NCBI RefSeq assembly: GCF_003590335.1
Contig: NZ_MIET01000042.1
Span: forward strand, 124,001 to 188,000
DNA: 64,000 nucleotides
Direction of reading: 5' to 3'
Origin: Pseudoalteromonas sp. MSK9-3
Lineage (GTDB): Bacteria; Pseudomonadota; Gammaproteobacteria; Enterobacterales; Alteromonadaceae
Below the pieces are notes generated by a model. The model had not been told where the DNA came from, did not search any database, and saw nothing but the letters and a program-made list of their open reading frames with translations. Within the stretch, counting starts at the first letter, position 1; each line of letters begins with the position of its first letter. Positions 18,934 to 27,211 of the stretch are shown in pieces. The translations under genes and the position numbers were made by a program.

Positions 18934-19021
18934 TATAATTTCTACCGCTAGTTAAAAAACACTCAAGTGTCTAAAGTGTTGACTATAATTCTGTTATTCG
19001 CAACCCTAAACTGTGAACAAT

Positions 19022-20179
19022 ATGAAAACTTTCAAACGCTCATTTCTTACGTCTAGCCTACTCTCGGTGTTATTTTTTAGCACGTGCGGGTTGGCTTCTG
19101 AACCAGTAACAATGGCTGATATACGTGCATTAGAGGCGCAACTGACTGAACTGAAAGCCCGCCTTATGTCACAGCAGGCATCGGAAAAACTGGTAGACAG
19201 TCCGCCTCGACAACCAACTATCGTTGAGGGTACAGAAAATCAGGCAAAACCTACATTGCAAAAAGATGTACGTGTTTACGCAACAGTGCGTCCCACTCTT
19301 GGTATATTAGATGATCAGGGAACCAGTAATATTGATGTAAGAGATGCCTTATCACATGCAGGCATACAAGCGATGTATGAGTTCCAACATGGGTGGACGG
19401 CGGAATTACATGGTGAATGGAGTATCGATTTATCAAACGAAGGTAATTTTGGACGATCTCGGCGAGCTTACACTGCGCTATCTACGCCTTTTGGGCGTTT
19501 TGGTATTGGTAAGCAGCGGCCTGCTCAGTATTTATTTATTGCTGAGTACGTTGATATATTTAATCATGGCGCCAGTCCATTTGCATATGATCCTGAAAGC
19601 ATTTTTTTCGTTGATAACCTTGTAACTTACCGATATGAAACAGGACCACTCACATTTATTGCTGTAGGGAAATTTGATGGTGAAGCGGGGGATAACCAAG
19701 CAGATCTAATTAATACAGGGCTAAGTTATGATAATAATGGCTTACATGCTGCTGTCACATACCAGCATCATACTGATTATGAAGAAGATCAACTACAGGG
19801 TGATAGTACACTATGGTCTGGTGCGCTCGCGTACCAATTTAACAATGGCTTTTACGCTGCCGTTGCATACCAAGGTAGGGAATATGATTATTTAAGTGGT
19901 GATCGCGATGGACATACTTTTGATTTATCAATGGCTTATAAGTTATCACAACACTATAAAGTTAAAACAGGGTATTTCAATTTTGATGACGGCCACACTC
20001 AATCGGATCCCAGGAACCAAAGTTTTGATGGATACAATCTGACCTTAGAATGGCTGCCTGTTGATTCTTTACGCTTGCATGTAGAGTATTTAATGAAATC
20101 ATTTGAAAATAACAATGACTTTGACTCAATTTCTATAGGGTTTAGATATGACTTCAGCACTAAATGGCAGTATGAGTAA
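19022..20179 (+). CDS. Outer-membrane porin
   Basis: About 385 residues with a signal peptide (MKTFKRSFLTSSLLSVLFFS through GLAS), a short coiled-coil stretch (ADIRALEAQLTELKARLMSQ) and then alternating beta-strand sequence typical of Gram-negative general porins: FGRFGIGKQRPAQY, aromatic-rich strands and a C-terminal strand ISIGFRYDFSTKWQYE. The N-terminal coiled coil may trimerise in the periplasm. Its stop overlaps the start of the solute-binding protein by one base, so the two are cotranslated; the chemoreceptor is divergent 88 bases away. Confidence 0.82.
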   Translation: MKTFKRSFLTSSLLSVLFFSTCGLASEPVTMADIRALEAQLTELKARLMSQQASEKLVDSPPRQPTIVEGTENQAKPTLQKDVRVYATVRPTLGILDDQGTSNIDVRDALSHAGIQAMYEFQHGWTAELHGEWSIDLSNEGNFGRSRRAYTALSTPFGRFGIGKQRPAQYLFIAEYVDIFNHGASPFAYDPESIFFVDNLVTYRYETGPLTFIAVGKFDGEAGDNQADLINTGLSYDNNGLHAAVTYQHHTDYEEDQLQGDSTLWSGALAYQFNNGFYAAVAYQGREYDYLSGDRDGHTFDLSMAYKLSQHYKVKTGYFNFDDGHTQSDPRNQSFDGYNLTLEWLPVDSLRLHVEYLMKSFENNNDFDSISIGFRYDFSTKWQYE

Positions 20180-20985
20180 TGATAGCTAGGGTTACGCTGT
20201 ACATATGGATTTGTTTTTTGTGGTTGTTTAACACCCACAGTTTTGGCCAAGTTGAGAAAAGTCCAAAGCTGCAAAAGGTAACTATTTTAGTTGATGATAG
20301 TTACCCGCCTTATTCATATCTAAGTGATGGTAGCTTATATGGTATTTACGTTGATTTGGTCAAACAAGCGGCATATTTGCTTAGGGACACCTATAAAATT
20401 GACTTACAGCCAGTACCATGGAAAAGAGGGGTCGCGGCTTTAGAGCAAGGAGAGGCTTTTGCTTTGATGCCCCCCTACATACACATGAAGAAAAGGCCTT
20501 TCATTTGGCCTTACTCTGTTGCGTTACAAGAAGAAGTTGTTGTCGCATTTTGTAATAAAGGCTTTACTTTAATGGATGTTCTTTCAAGAGCTGTCACTGA
20601 TCCCCCCGTAAATGTTGGCCTTAATACTGGATTTATGATTTTAGATGAGGCACTTATGGAAGCGCAGAAACGGGGTAAAATAAAGGTATGGGAAAATAAA
20701 AATACAAAAGCAAATATTTTGAAATTGGGGAAAAAGCGCATTGATTGTTATATTAATGATAGGCTATCGACGCTGATAGGAATAAACAATATGAAGCGCT
20801 CTCACCCTGACATTGACACTGGTAGCTTTGTAGAAGATAAAACAATATTACGGCGCACGGCACATATAGGATATTTAAAAGAGGGGAATGATAAATTTCC
20901 TTTCAAAAACGATTTTATTAATAAAATGGACGACGCACTGTCAACAATACTCGAAAGACAGGAAGATGGCGTGGGGTTAGAATGA
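20179..20985 (+). CDS. Periplasmic solute-binding protein (SBP_bac_3 type)
   Basis: A 268-residue protein with a signal peptide (MIARVTLYIWICFLWLFNTH) and a family 3 solute-binding fold: VTILVDDSYPPYSYLSDGSL, then YGIYVDLVKQAAY and later hinge segments. No ABC permease or ATPase is nearby, so it is an orphan binding protein. Its ATG overlaps the porin stop (TAATG). Inference: it may present a ligand to a transporter encoded elsewhere or to the adjacent chemoreceptor. Confidence 0.82.
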   Translation: MIARVTLYIWICFLWLFNTHSFGQVEKSPKLQKVTILVDDSYPPYSYLSDGSLYGIYVDLVKQAAYLLRDTYKIDLQPVPWKRGVAALEQGEAFALMPPYIHMKKRPFIWPYSVALQEEVVVAFCNKGFTLMDVLSRAVTDPPVNVGLNTGFMILDEALMEAQKRGKIKVWENKNTKANILKLGKKRIDCYINDRLSTLIGINNMKRSHPDIDTGSFVEDKTILRRTAHIGYLKEGNDKFPFKNDFINKMDDALSTILERQEDGVGLE

Positions 20986-21022
20986 CAATAGGGGCGGCGT
21001 TATAGGTCAGTTTGGCCACCTA

Positions 21023-21481
21023 TTAGTAACCAAACTTTTTTTGTATCTTACCTAGCGCACGTTTAAACCAAGGCGCATTTGGTGATGAGGTTTCGCTAGA
21101 GGCGGCGCTGTCTGCGTTTTGTACTATTGTTTTATTGGGTGATGCTACCGGTGTTGGGGTGTCACCTTGTTTGGCTACTTGCTCTAGCGGTAGTTGCCAT
21201 TGGTACCCCTTTCTTGAGAAGGTTTTGACCGCATCATCACCAAACAATGCGCGTAAGTGCCCAATGCTTTGAAATACCATTTGATCAGATACTTTTTTTT
21301 CAGGCCATACTTTTTGCAGCAGCTCGGCTTTGTTATGAATTTTTTCTGTATCAAGCAGCAATATTGCGAGCATTTGTGCATGTTTTTCTTTTATTGAGAA
21401 CTTCTTCCCTGAGTTAAAGAGAATGAGGTTGTCGCAATCAAACTCAAAGTCATTAAATTTATATATCATGAAAATTATCAT
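21023..21481 (-). CDS. Winged-helix regulator (OmpR/CadC-type DNA-binding domain) without membrane segment
   Basis: A 152-residue protein. Residues ~5-100 form a trans_reg_C winged helix: FNDFEFDCDNLILFNSGKK, LLQKVWPEKKVSDQMVFQSI and FSRKGYQWQL. CadC/ToxR-type regulators normally continue through a transmembrane helix into a sensor domain; here the rest is Ser/Pro/Ala-rich and ends in a short basic tail (FKRALGKIQKKFGY). It may be a shortened relative or act with a partner. The start could also be at 21469. Confidence 0.78.
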   Translation of the reverse strand: MIIFMIYKFNDFEFDCDNLILFNSGKKFSIKEKHAQMLAILLLDTEKIHNKAELLQKVWPEKKVSDQMVFQSIGHLRALFGDDAVKTFSRKGYQWQLPLEQVAKQGDTPTPVASPNKTIVQNADSAASSETSSPNAPWFKRALGKIQKKFGY

Positions 21482-21653
21482 ACCCTGTTGGGCACGTACC
21501 CTTTTTTATTTTTTTTCAGCATAACATATTCATTACAAAATCGGGATGTAAACGTGAAAAGTAATTATATTAGCGCTTAACGATATTTTATATTGTTTTA
21601 TAAATACAACTAAAACAATACTACATTAGTATTCAATTAATACTTTATACCTA

Positions 21654-21929
21654 CTAACTATCAATATGTCCAAGCATTCTATTCGGGTCTAATTGGTCTC
21701 GAACTCGGCGCTTCAGTATTTTTGCTTCAGGGAATCCATCGTCTTGTTCGCGGCACCAAATCAAGGTTTCATTGTAATAGATCTTAAATGTCCCTTTAGT
21801 TGAAGGAGCCAAAGCTACCTCCGCTATGTCATCTGAGAAAGTTGAGAGTAGCTCTTGAGCGAGCCAAGCACTGCGAAGCAGCCATTGGCACAATACGCAA
21901 TAGTGAATAGTTATTTTGGGTTTATGCAT
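21654..21929 (-). CDS. SelT/SelW/SelH (Rdx) family thioredoxin-like protein
   Basis: About 91 residues from the ATG at 21929; upstream in-frame codons are outside the family. It has the Rdx signature YCVLCQWLLRSAWLAQELL with a C-x2-C pair replacing the selenocysteine form, then FKIYYNETLIWCREQDDGFP and LGHID at the C-terminus. Family members are thioredoxin-fold proteins of uncertain redox role. Single gene. Confidence 0.85.
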   Translation of the reverse strand: MHKPKITIHYCVLCQWLLRSAWLAQELLSTFSDDIAEVALAPSTKGTFKIYYNETLIWCREQDDGFPEAKILKRRVRDQLDPNRMLGHIDS

Positions 21930-22004
21930 CAATAAATACCTATAGATTATTATGTTTTTATCAAAAGATTGACTGACGGTGAATATGCTTTTTTTAGTTA
22001 AATT

Positions 22005-22106
22005 AGCCAGATGAACGTACAATACCAGAAAAGGTATTATCTATGTGATTTCTTCACTAACTAGACGGTCGCCGCATATAGAAGATAAAGGCTGGTGGCC
22101 TTTTTT
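22005..22106 (+). ncRNA. Candidate small RNA ending in an orphan terminator
   Basis: Within a gene-poor stretch, a hairpin AATACC-AGAAAA-GGTATT (22021-22038) is followed by an intrinsic-terminator shape AAAGGC-TGGTG-GCCTTT plus T-run at 22087-22106. No plus-strand gene lies upstream for over 1 kb. The 5' end is a guess; a TTGACT -35-like element lies near 21970. The existence of a transcript is inference. Confidence 0.35.
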
Positions 22107-22728
22107 AAGTTTACCCTTGATTTAAGATAAACAGCTACAGCCTTATATTAATCTAATTCGTTATTCGCGAATTCAAATCCGAAGTACACCACTCGCTAAA
22201 TTAGACAATTTTGCGTTGTCGCACAATCCATCGACTATGATCGTTAACATTGGATAAGTTATACGTAAGATTAGGCCTAGAATTTGGGCTGCGACGCGTG
22301 TAGATGCAGTTTTTATGTTAGCTAATGCTTTACTTTATTGTTTAATATTTGTTTTTTGATCTTGAAAAAGAGCGTAAGTGTTTCCATATCACATAGGTAA
22401 GCTGGTAAAAGGTAATTTGGGCGCTTAAATTGTGCTTTGGGGTTTTTGTATTTTTTAGTTGCGCTGGCGAATTAAGGGTGATAGTATTCTCCTCTTGGTT
22501 TTATAACCATGTGTAATGTCCTTTCTTACCCTGATCCAGTAAGCCAGCATTAAAAAAACGAAGCTGAATTATTGTACGGCGACCAAAAGCAAGACTCGAA
22601 ATCTCGTTGCTAAAGTAAAGTCCTCTTAAACATGTTTAACATGTCGGAATATCGTCAAAACTGTAGTTAAGCTTATACTAAATTCGTTCAGCATATTGAG
22701 GCTGAACACATATTATTGTGAGTTTTCT
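22107..22728. other. Gene-poor region, nothing recognised
   Basis: About 620 bases with no convincing ORF, repeat or RNA fold. The sequence is AT-rich with scattered stop codons in all frames. A short tRNA-3'-end-like string near 22166-22191 was considered and rejected. Confidence 0.4.
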
Positions 22729-22899
22729 ATGTCATATGAATACAATGGATCGATGATCCAAATTGCACATCCGGTGCAGTCTATTTCTGTTAATAAAAGT
22801 ACGGTTGTTTATGCGGACAAAACAGGAATGAAAAATACACGGTTTGCCTCAACGGGCGATGCACGTAGCTTTATTAAATGGCTAACAGCTAAAAGCTAA
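22729..22899 (+). CDS. Small hypothetical protein (56 residues)
   Basis: MSYEYNGSMIQIAHPVQSIS... with Lys-rich end FIKWLTAKS; family not recognised. The ATG at 22729 is preferred to an upstream in-frame TTG. The compact alternating pattern suggests a small beta-rich domain. Codon use resembles its neighbours and a hairpin overlaps the stop codon, which supports a real gene. Confidence 0.5.
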   Translation: MSYEYNGSMIQIAHPVQSISVNKSTVVYADKTGMKNTRFASTGDARSFIKWLTAKS

Positions 22900-22911
22900 T
22901 CAGCTTTTAGC
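22888..22911 (+). terminator. Hairpin over stop codon of small ORF
   Basis: GCTAAAAGCT / AGCTTTTAGC (10 bp, four-base loop) overlaps the stop codon. No T-run follows. Confidence 0.45.
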
Positions 22912-22920
22912 GTGAGTAAG

Positions 22921-22964
22921 CGCAAAGCATTCAAACCATCTAACCTAGTTTGATAGGCTTTGCG
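22921..22964. terminator. Two-stem hairpin after small ORF
   Basis: CGCAAAGC pairs with GCTTTGCG, enclosing CAAAC/GTTTG, and TTTATAAT follows. Possibly the actual terminator of the small gene. Confidence 0.45.
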
Positions 22965-23047
22965 TTTATAATACCCTACGTTAAAATCTCCCTGTCACCT
23001 TAACCTTCCTTATTACTTTAAATTTTCCTACAGCTTTACATTTCCCA

Positions 23048-23674
23048 TCATTTTATACTTTTCAACCATTTATCTATTTCTATATCCATAAAATCTCGGA
23101 TTATCGGCTGAGCCTTGGCATTAGGGTGTAAATTGTCGTTTTGCATGAGTGTTTTATCAACTGCCACCTCGGTCATAAAGTAAGGCATAAAGTAAGCCCC
23201 CGTCTGTTTAGCAACGCTATGATAGCTATTGGTGAACATTGAAGTATATCTAGGCCCTAAATTTGGTGGTATTTGGATTTCCATCAGTGCGACTGTCGCA
23301 CCAGCTTGCGTACTTTTTTTGACGAGTTCAGTCAGGTGCTTTTTCAGCAGCTTGATAGGAAACCCGCGAATACCGTCGTTACCGCCCAGTTCGATTAATA
23401 CATGGCTTGGCTGGTGAACTTGTAACCAAGTGTCAATTTTTAATAATGCATTGTCGGTTGTCTGTCCACTGATAGCGGTATTAATTATTTCGATCGGTTT
23501 TTTTTCTTCAACGTATTTATTTTGTAACAAATTAACCCATGATTGGTCTTGTTTAAGGCCATACCCAGCACTTAAGCTGTCACCAATGAGCATTATTCTG
23601 TCTTTCGCAGTGCTAGTAAATGGCAAAAGCAGTAAGATACTAATAACCAATAGATTTAGGAACAAACGAGTCAT
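23048..23674 (-). CDS. tesA: Acyl-CoA thioesterase I / arylesterase TesA
   Basis: A 208-residue SGNH hydrolase with a signal peptide (MTRLFLNLLVISILLLLPFT). Block I GDSLSAGYG contains the nucleophile Ser, block III is ELGGNDG, and the C-terminal LHPNAKA holds the catalytic Asp/His region (DNLHPN). This matches periplasmic TesA of proteobacteria, which hydrolyses acyl-CoA and other esters. It is divergent from the ybbA/ybbP ABC genes, the usual neighbourhood, and its start codon overlaps the start codon of ybbA on the other strand (CATG). Confidence 0.93.
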   Translation of the reverse strand: MTRLFLNLLVISILLLLPFTSTAKDRIMLIGDSLSAGYGLKQDQSWVNLLQNKYVEEKKPIEIINTAISGQTTDNALLKIDTWLQVHQPSHVLIELGGNDGIRGFPIKLLKKHLTELVKKSTQAGATVALMEIQIPPNLGPRYTSMFTNSYHSVAKQTGAYFMPYFMTEVAVDKTLMQNDNLHPNAKAQPIIRDFMDIEIDKWLKSIK

Positions 23675-24386
23675 GTCAGTACTTTCTCAATTAAATGTAA
23701 TTCAGGTCGAAGGATTAACCAAACGAGTGAGTACCCTCGAAGGGGACCTTACTATCCTTAGCGAAATTAATTTTTCTGTCAAGTCAGGAGAGTCGGTTGC
23801 TATTGTGGGTGCGTCAGGTTCGGGTAAGTCTACTTTACTGAGTCTACTGGCTGGGCTAGATGTTGCAACTGAGGGCGAGATCCACCTTGATGGCGACGCA
23901 CTGAGTAAACTGGATGAAGAGCAGCGCGCGTGTATTCGAGCTGAAAAGGTGGGATTTGTATTTCAGTCATTTATGTTGGTGCAAAGTTTGACCGCACTGG
24001 AAAATGTAATGTTGCCTGCTGAATTGGCGGGCGATAAAAATGCGAAAGAGCAAGCTATTGGGCTTTTAGAGAAGGTTGGTTTGTCGCATCGGTTGGCGCA
24101 TTATCCTTCTCAGCTATCTGGAGGGGAGCAGCAGCGAGTTGCTATCGCACGCGCTTTTATAGGGTCTCCTAAGATATTGTTTGCTGATGAGCCTTCTGCC
24201 AACTTAGACAGTAAAAATGGCCATTTAATAGAGCGTTTACTTTTTGACTTAAATAAACAAAATGGGACAACGCTGATTTTGGTGACACACGATGAACAGC
24301 TAGCGCAGCAATGTGAAAGAATCATTCATATTGAAGGTGGCAAACTAGAGCTGATCAGCGAAGGGAGTGCGATTAATGTGGGTTAA
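23673..24386 (+). CDS. ybbA: ABC transporter ATP-binding protein YbbA
   Basis: About 237 residues from the ATG at 23673. Walker A GASGSGKSTLL, signature LSGGEQQRVAIARAF, Walker B ILFADEPSA and the H-loop THDEQ are all present. It belongs to the LolD/MacB-type family that partners FtsX-like permeases. It overlaps the ybbP start by about 11 bases, and its start codon overlaps that of divergent tesA. Substrate not established. Confidence 0.93.
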   Translation: MSVLSQLNVIQVEGLTKRVSTLEGDLTILSEINFSVKSGESVAIVGASGSGKSTLLSLLAGLDVATEGEIHLDGDALSKLDEEQRACIRAEKVGFVFQSFMLVQSLTALENVMLPAELAGDKNAKEQAIGLLEKVGLSHRLAHYPSQLSGGEQQRVAIARAFIGSPKILFADEPSANLDSKNGHLIERLLFDLNKQNGTTLILVTHDEQLAQQCERIIHIEGGKLELISEGSAINVG

Positions 24387-26877
24387 GTTAGCGTTTAGGT
24401 TGTTTGCACGCGAGTTTCGCCGTGGTGAGCTGACTATCATTTTTGCAGCGATAGCATTAGCGGTCTTAACGGTATTTAGTTTATCGTCTGTTACAGAGCG
24501 TATCGGACTGAATATTGAGAAAAAAACCAGTGATTTTATTGCTGCTGATAGGCGTTTATCGAGTAATCATGAATTTACAGAAAACTATCTTGATATTGCA
24601 AATCAGGAAGGGCTAGAAACGGCATCACTGTTGTTCTTTGACTCCATGTTATTTGCTAATGATGAATTGGTCTTGGGTTCAATTAAGGCGGTAAGTGAAA
24701 AGTACCCATTACGTGGCATGGTAACAATAAAGGACAATTTAGAAGGTTTACCTTATGAGGTACGAGGTGGGCCACAAGGGGGAGCAATATGGTTAAGCGA
24801 AGGGCTTTTTTATACCCTTAATGTCCAGGTCGGCGATACCGTTGAATTAGGTGCAGGGCAGTTTAAGGTGAGTAAAGTGCTTGTTAATGAGCCTGATGCA
24901 CCTTTCTTTTCTCTTGCGGGTAACAAGCGGGTCTTACTTAATTACGCAGATGTCTCGAGTACACAGGCAGTGCAAGCCGGAAGCAGAGTATTTCACAGGC
25001 TCTTATTTGCAGGTACTGAGCAGCAACTTTCTGATTACTATACGTGGCTGAAACCGCAACTAAAAGAAAACCAAAACTGGGAAGGTATTAAAGATAGGCA
25101 GTCGCCACTAGGTGAAAATTTAGTACGGGCCGAGCGATTTTTGTTATTGGCTGGCTTGTTTGGCATTATGCTCGCGGCTGTCGCGATGGCAGTGTCGGCA
25201 AAACGCTACTGTGAACGACAGTATGATCCGGTTGCAATGATGAAAACGCTGGGTGGCAGTCGGCAAGTGATCCGTAATATTTTTCTTATGCACCTAGGCT
25301 TAGTGACTGGTGTGTCAATTGTTATCGGGCTAGGGCTTGGTTTTATATTACAGCATATCGGCGCTAGCTATCTGGCTCAGTTTATGGGCACTGAGTTACC
25401 TGAAGCGGGCGTGAAACCTTGGTTGTTGTCAGCATTCATTGGCGTCGTGTGTGCTCTGATGTTTTCATTAAAACCCCTTTTAGACTTGTTTGATATTCCT
25501 CCTTTGCGTGTGTTGCGCCGAAACTTAGGGGATAGATTGGCCGTAAGCAAAATACATATGGTATCTTCGTTGCTTACTATATTTGCGTTAATGTGGTTAT
25601 TTAGTGGTCAAATAATACTGACGTTGATTTTATTTGGGTCAACTTTAGTTGTGATTGGGGTGTTATTTGCGGTTTCTCGTGCGCTTTTCTCATTCGGCCG
25701 TAAGTTAGGTTTAAGTCCCGGGTCTAGTTGGTCTTTGGCAATTGCTACATTACAAAAACGCGCGAATGCGAATGCAATTCAGCTGATAAGCTTTGCGTTG
25801 GCGATAAAGCTTATGTTGTTTTTGGTGGTACTTAAAAATGACATGATCTCTGACTGGGAAATGCAAGTGCCTGAAGATGCGCCTAATGCATTCTTTATTA
25901 ATATTCCAGAGCAAGATATTAAACCTATCACCACATTTTTTGACGCTAACAATATCACACATGAAGCATTTTACCCGGTGTTTAATGCGCGCGTTAATGC
26001 CGTTAATGGTGAGGAGTTAGCGCGTCGTCTCTCTAAACAAGAAGGCGAGGAGCAGGATGAAAACGCCAGAGAAGGCGTTAATCGAGAACCAAATTTAACG
26101 TGGCTAGATGAAGTGCCTGAAGGCAATGCAATAGTAGATGGTCAATGGTTTAGTGGTGGTGACGAAATAGAGGTTTCAGTATTTGAAGGCTGGCAAGAGG
26201 TGCTTGATTTAGAATTGGGAGATACCATTTCATTTTTAGCGAACGAGCAGCGATTTGATGCCAAGGTAACGAGTTTTCGCAGCGTCGATTGGGGCACTTT
26301 AAAACCTAATTTTGTGATGATATTAAGCCCTAATATGGCAGGAAAGATCCCAGTTACGTATTTCAGCGCTGCGAAGTTAGAGCGTGAGCACAATAAAGGC
26401 ATTAGTCAGTTATTGCAGCGTCACCCAACGGTGAGCATGATTGATATTAAAAGTAGATTGGAGCAAGCACAGTCAATTATTGCACAGGTGTCGCTCGCAA
26501 TTGGTTTTGTGTTATCGATAGTCTTAGTAAGTGGTGCACTTGTGCTGATCTCACAAGTACAGGCAAGCCTTGCCGAACGAATGCAAGAAGTTGTCATCCT
26601 GCGTACACTCGGCGCTAAAGGACGGTTGATTAAACTTGCTACGCTCTATGAGTTTATTTTACTGGGTGCTATTGCTGGCTTTGTGGCTGCGCTTGTGAGT
26701 GATGTTGCTTTACTTGTTATTCAACAACAACTGTTTGATGTCGAGGGTAGGCTTCATTTATATGTGTGGATACTTGGACCTGTTAGCGGGGCTCTGTTTG
26801 TCGCCAGTATAGGTTATTTTATGGTGGCTAATACGATGAGACAAAACACCCAGGGGCTACTTAGAAAGTTGAGCTGA
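24376..26877 (+). CDS. ybbP: FtsX-like ABC transporter permease YbbP
   Basis: About 833 residues from ATG 24376 (MWVKLAFRLFAREFRRGELT). TM1 is near residue 25; two FtsX-type four-helix permease modules flank a large periplasmic region, with further helices near residues 255-480 and 690-830. The coupling helix motif MMKTLGG and a later VILRTLGA match MacB/FtsX-type permeases. It forms a unit with ybbA by overlap and is followed by a strong terminator. Likely exports or extracts a lipid-type substrate; not proven. Confidence 0.92.
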   Translation: MWVKLAFRLFAREFRRGELTIIFAAIALAVLTVFSLSSVTERIGLNIEKKTSDFIAADRRLSSNHEFTENYLDIANQEGLETASLLFFDSMLFANDELVLGSIKAVSEKYPLRGMVTIKDNLEGLPYEVRGGPQGGAIWLSEGLFYTLNVQVGDTVELGAGQFKVSKVLVNEPDAPFFSLAGNKRVLLNYADVSSTQAVQAGSRVFHRLLFAGTEQQLSDYYTWLKPQLKENQNWEGIKDRQSPLGENLVRAERFLLLAGLFGIMLAAVAMAVSAKRYCERQYDPVAMMKTLGGSRQVIRNIFLMHLGLVTGVSIVIGLGLGFILQHIGASYLAQFMGTELPEAGVKPWLLSAFIGVVCALMFSLKPLLDLFDIPPLRVLRRNLGDRLAVSKIHMVSSLLTIFALMWLFSGQIILTLILFGSTLVVIGVLFAVSRALFSFGRKLGLSPGSSWSLAIATLQKRANANAIQLISFALAIKLMLFLVVLKNDMISDWEMQVPEDAPNAFFINIPEQDIKPITTFFDANNITHEAFYPVFNARVNAVNGEELARRLSKQEGEEQDENAREGVNREPNLTWLDEVPEGNAIVDGQWFSGGDEIEVSVFEGWQEVLDLELGDTISFLANEQRFDAKVTSFRSVDWGTLKPNFVMILSPNMAGKIPVTYFSAAKLEREHNKGISQLLQRHPTVSMIDIKSRLEQAQSIIAQVSLAIGFVLSIVLVSGALVLISQVQASLAERMQEVVILRTLGAKGRLIKLATLYEFILLGAIAGFVAALVSDVALLVIQQQLFDVEGRLHLYVWILGPVSGALFVASIGYFMVANTMRQNTQGLLRKLS

Positions 26878-26902
26878 TCATACTCACCTCATATTAATGC
26901 TT

Positions 26903-26928
26903 AAGGCCACACAATTGTGGCCTTTTTC
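26903..26928 (+). terminator. Terminator of ybbA-ybbP operon
   Basis: AAGGCCACA / TGTGGCCTT stem (9 bp, CAAT loop) followed by TTTC. Strong intrinsic terminator shape 25 bases after the ybbP stop. Confidence 0.85.
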
Positions 26929-27211
26929 ATTAATTTAATTGGGCTTTTATACAGTCATTCATAGAGGCTCTGAACACAAACGTATCTTATGTCAGGACTA
27001 GTTTTACAGCATTACGCAGGCCTCTATATTGAGGTGTTACGGGAGTGTTAGCCATGCAAACCCATAATGTTAATGCCGCGGTATAGTCTGACGCCTTTAA
27101 AGTTCCTATATCGCTTACAAATCAAGTTGTTAAATAAACCGATGACACATATTTTTACGACTATACTCAGACTGGATCCGATATATAAAATATAACATAT
27201 GGAATAATGCG
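26929..27211. other. Intergenic promoter region, nothing specific
   Basis: About 280 bases between the terminator and the porin gene. No clear motif was found; it should contain the porin promoter. Confidence 0.35.

Noticed and set aside
22166-22191. Sequence resembling the 3' end of a tRNA (TTCAAATCC... ACACCA)
   Set aside because: The acceptor stem would be too short and no cloverleaf can be built upstream.
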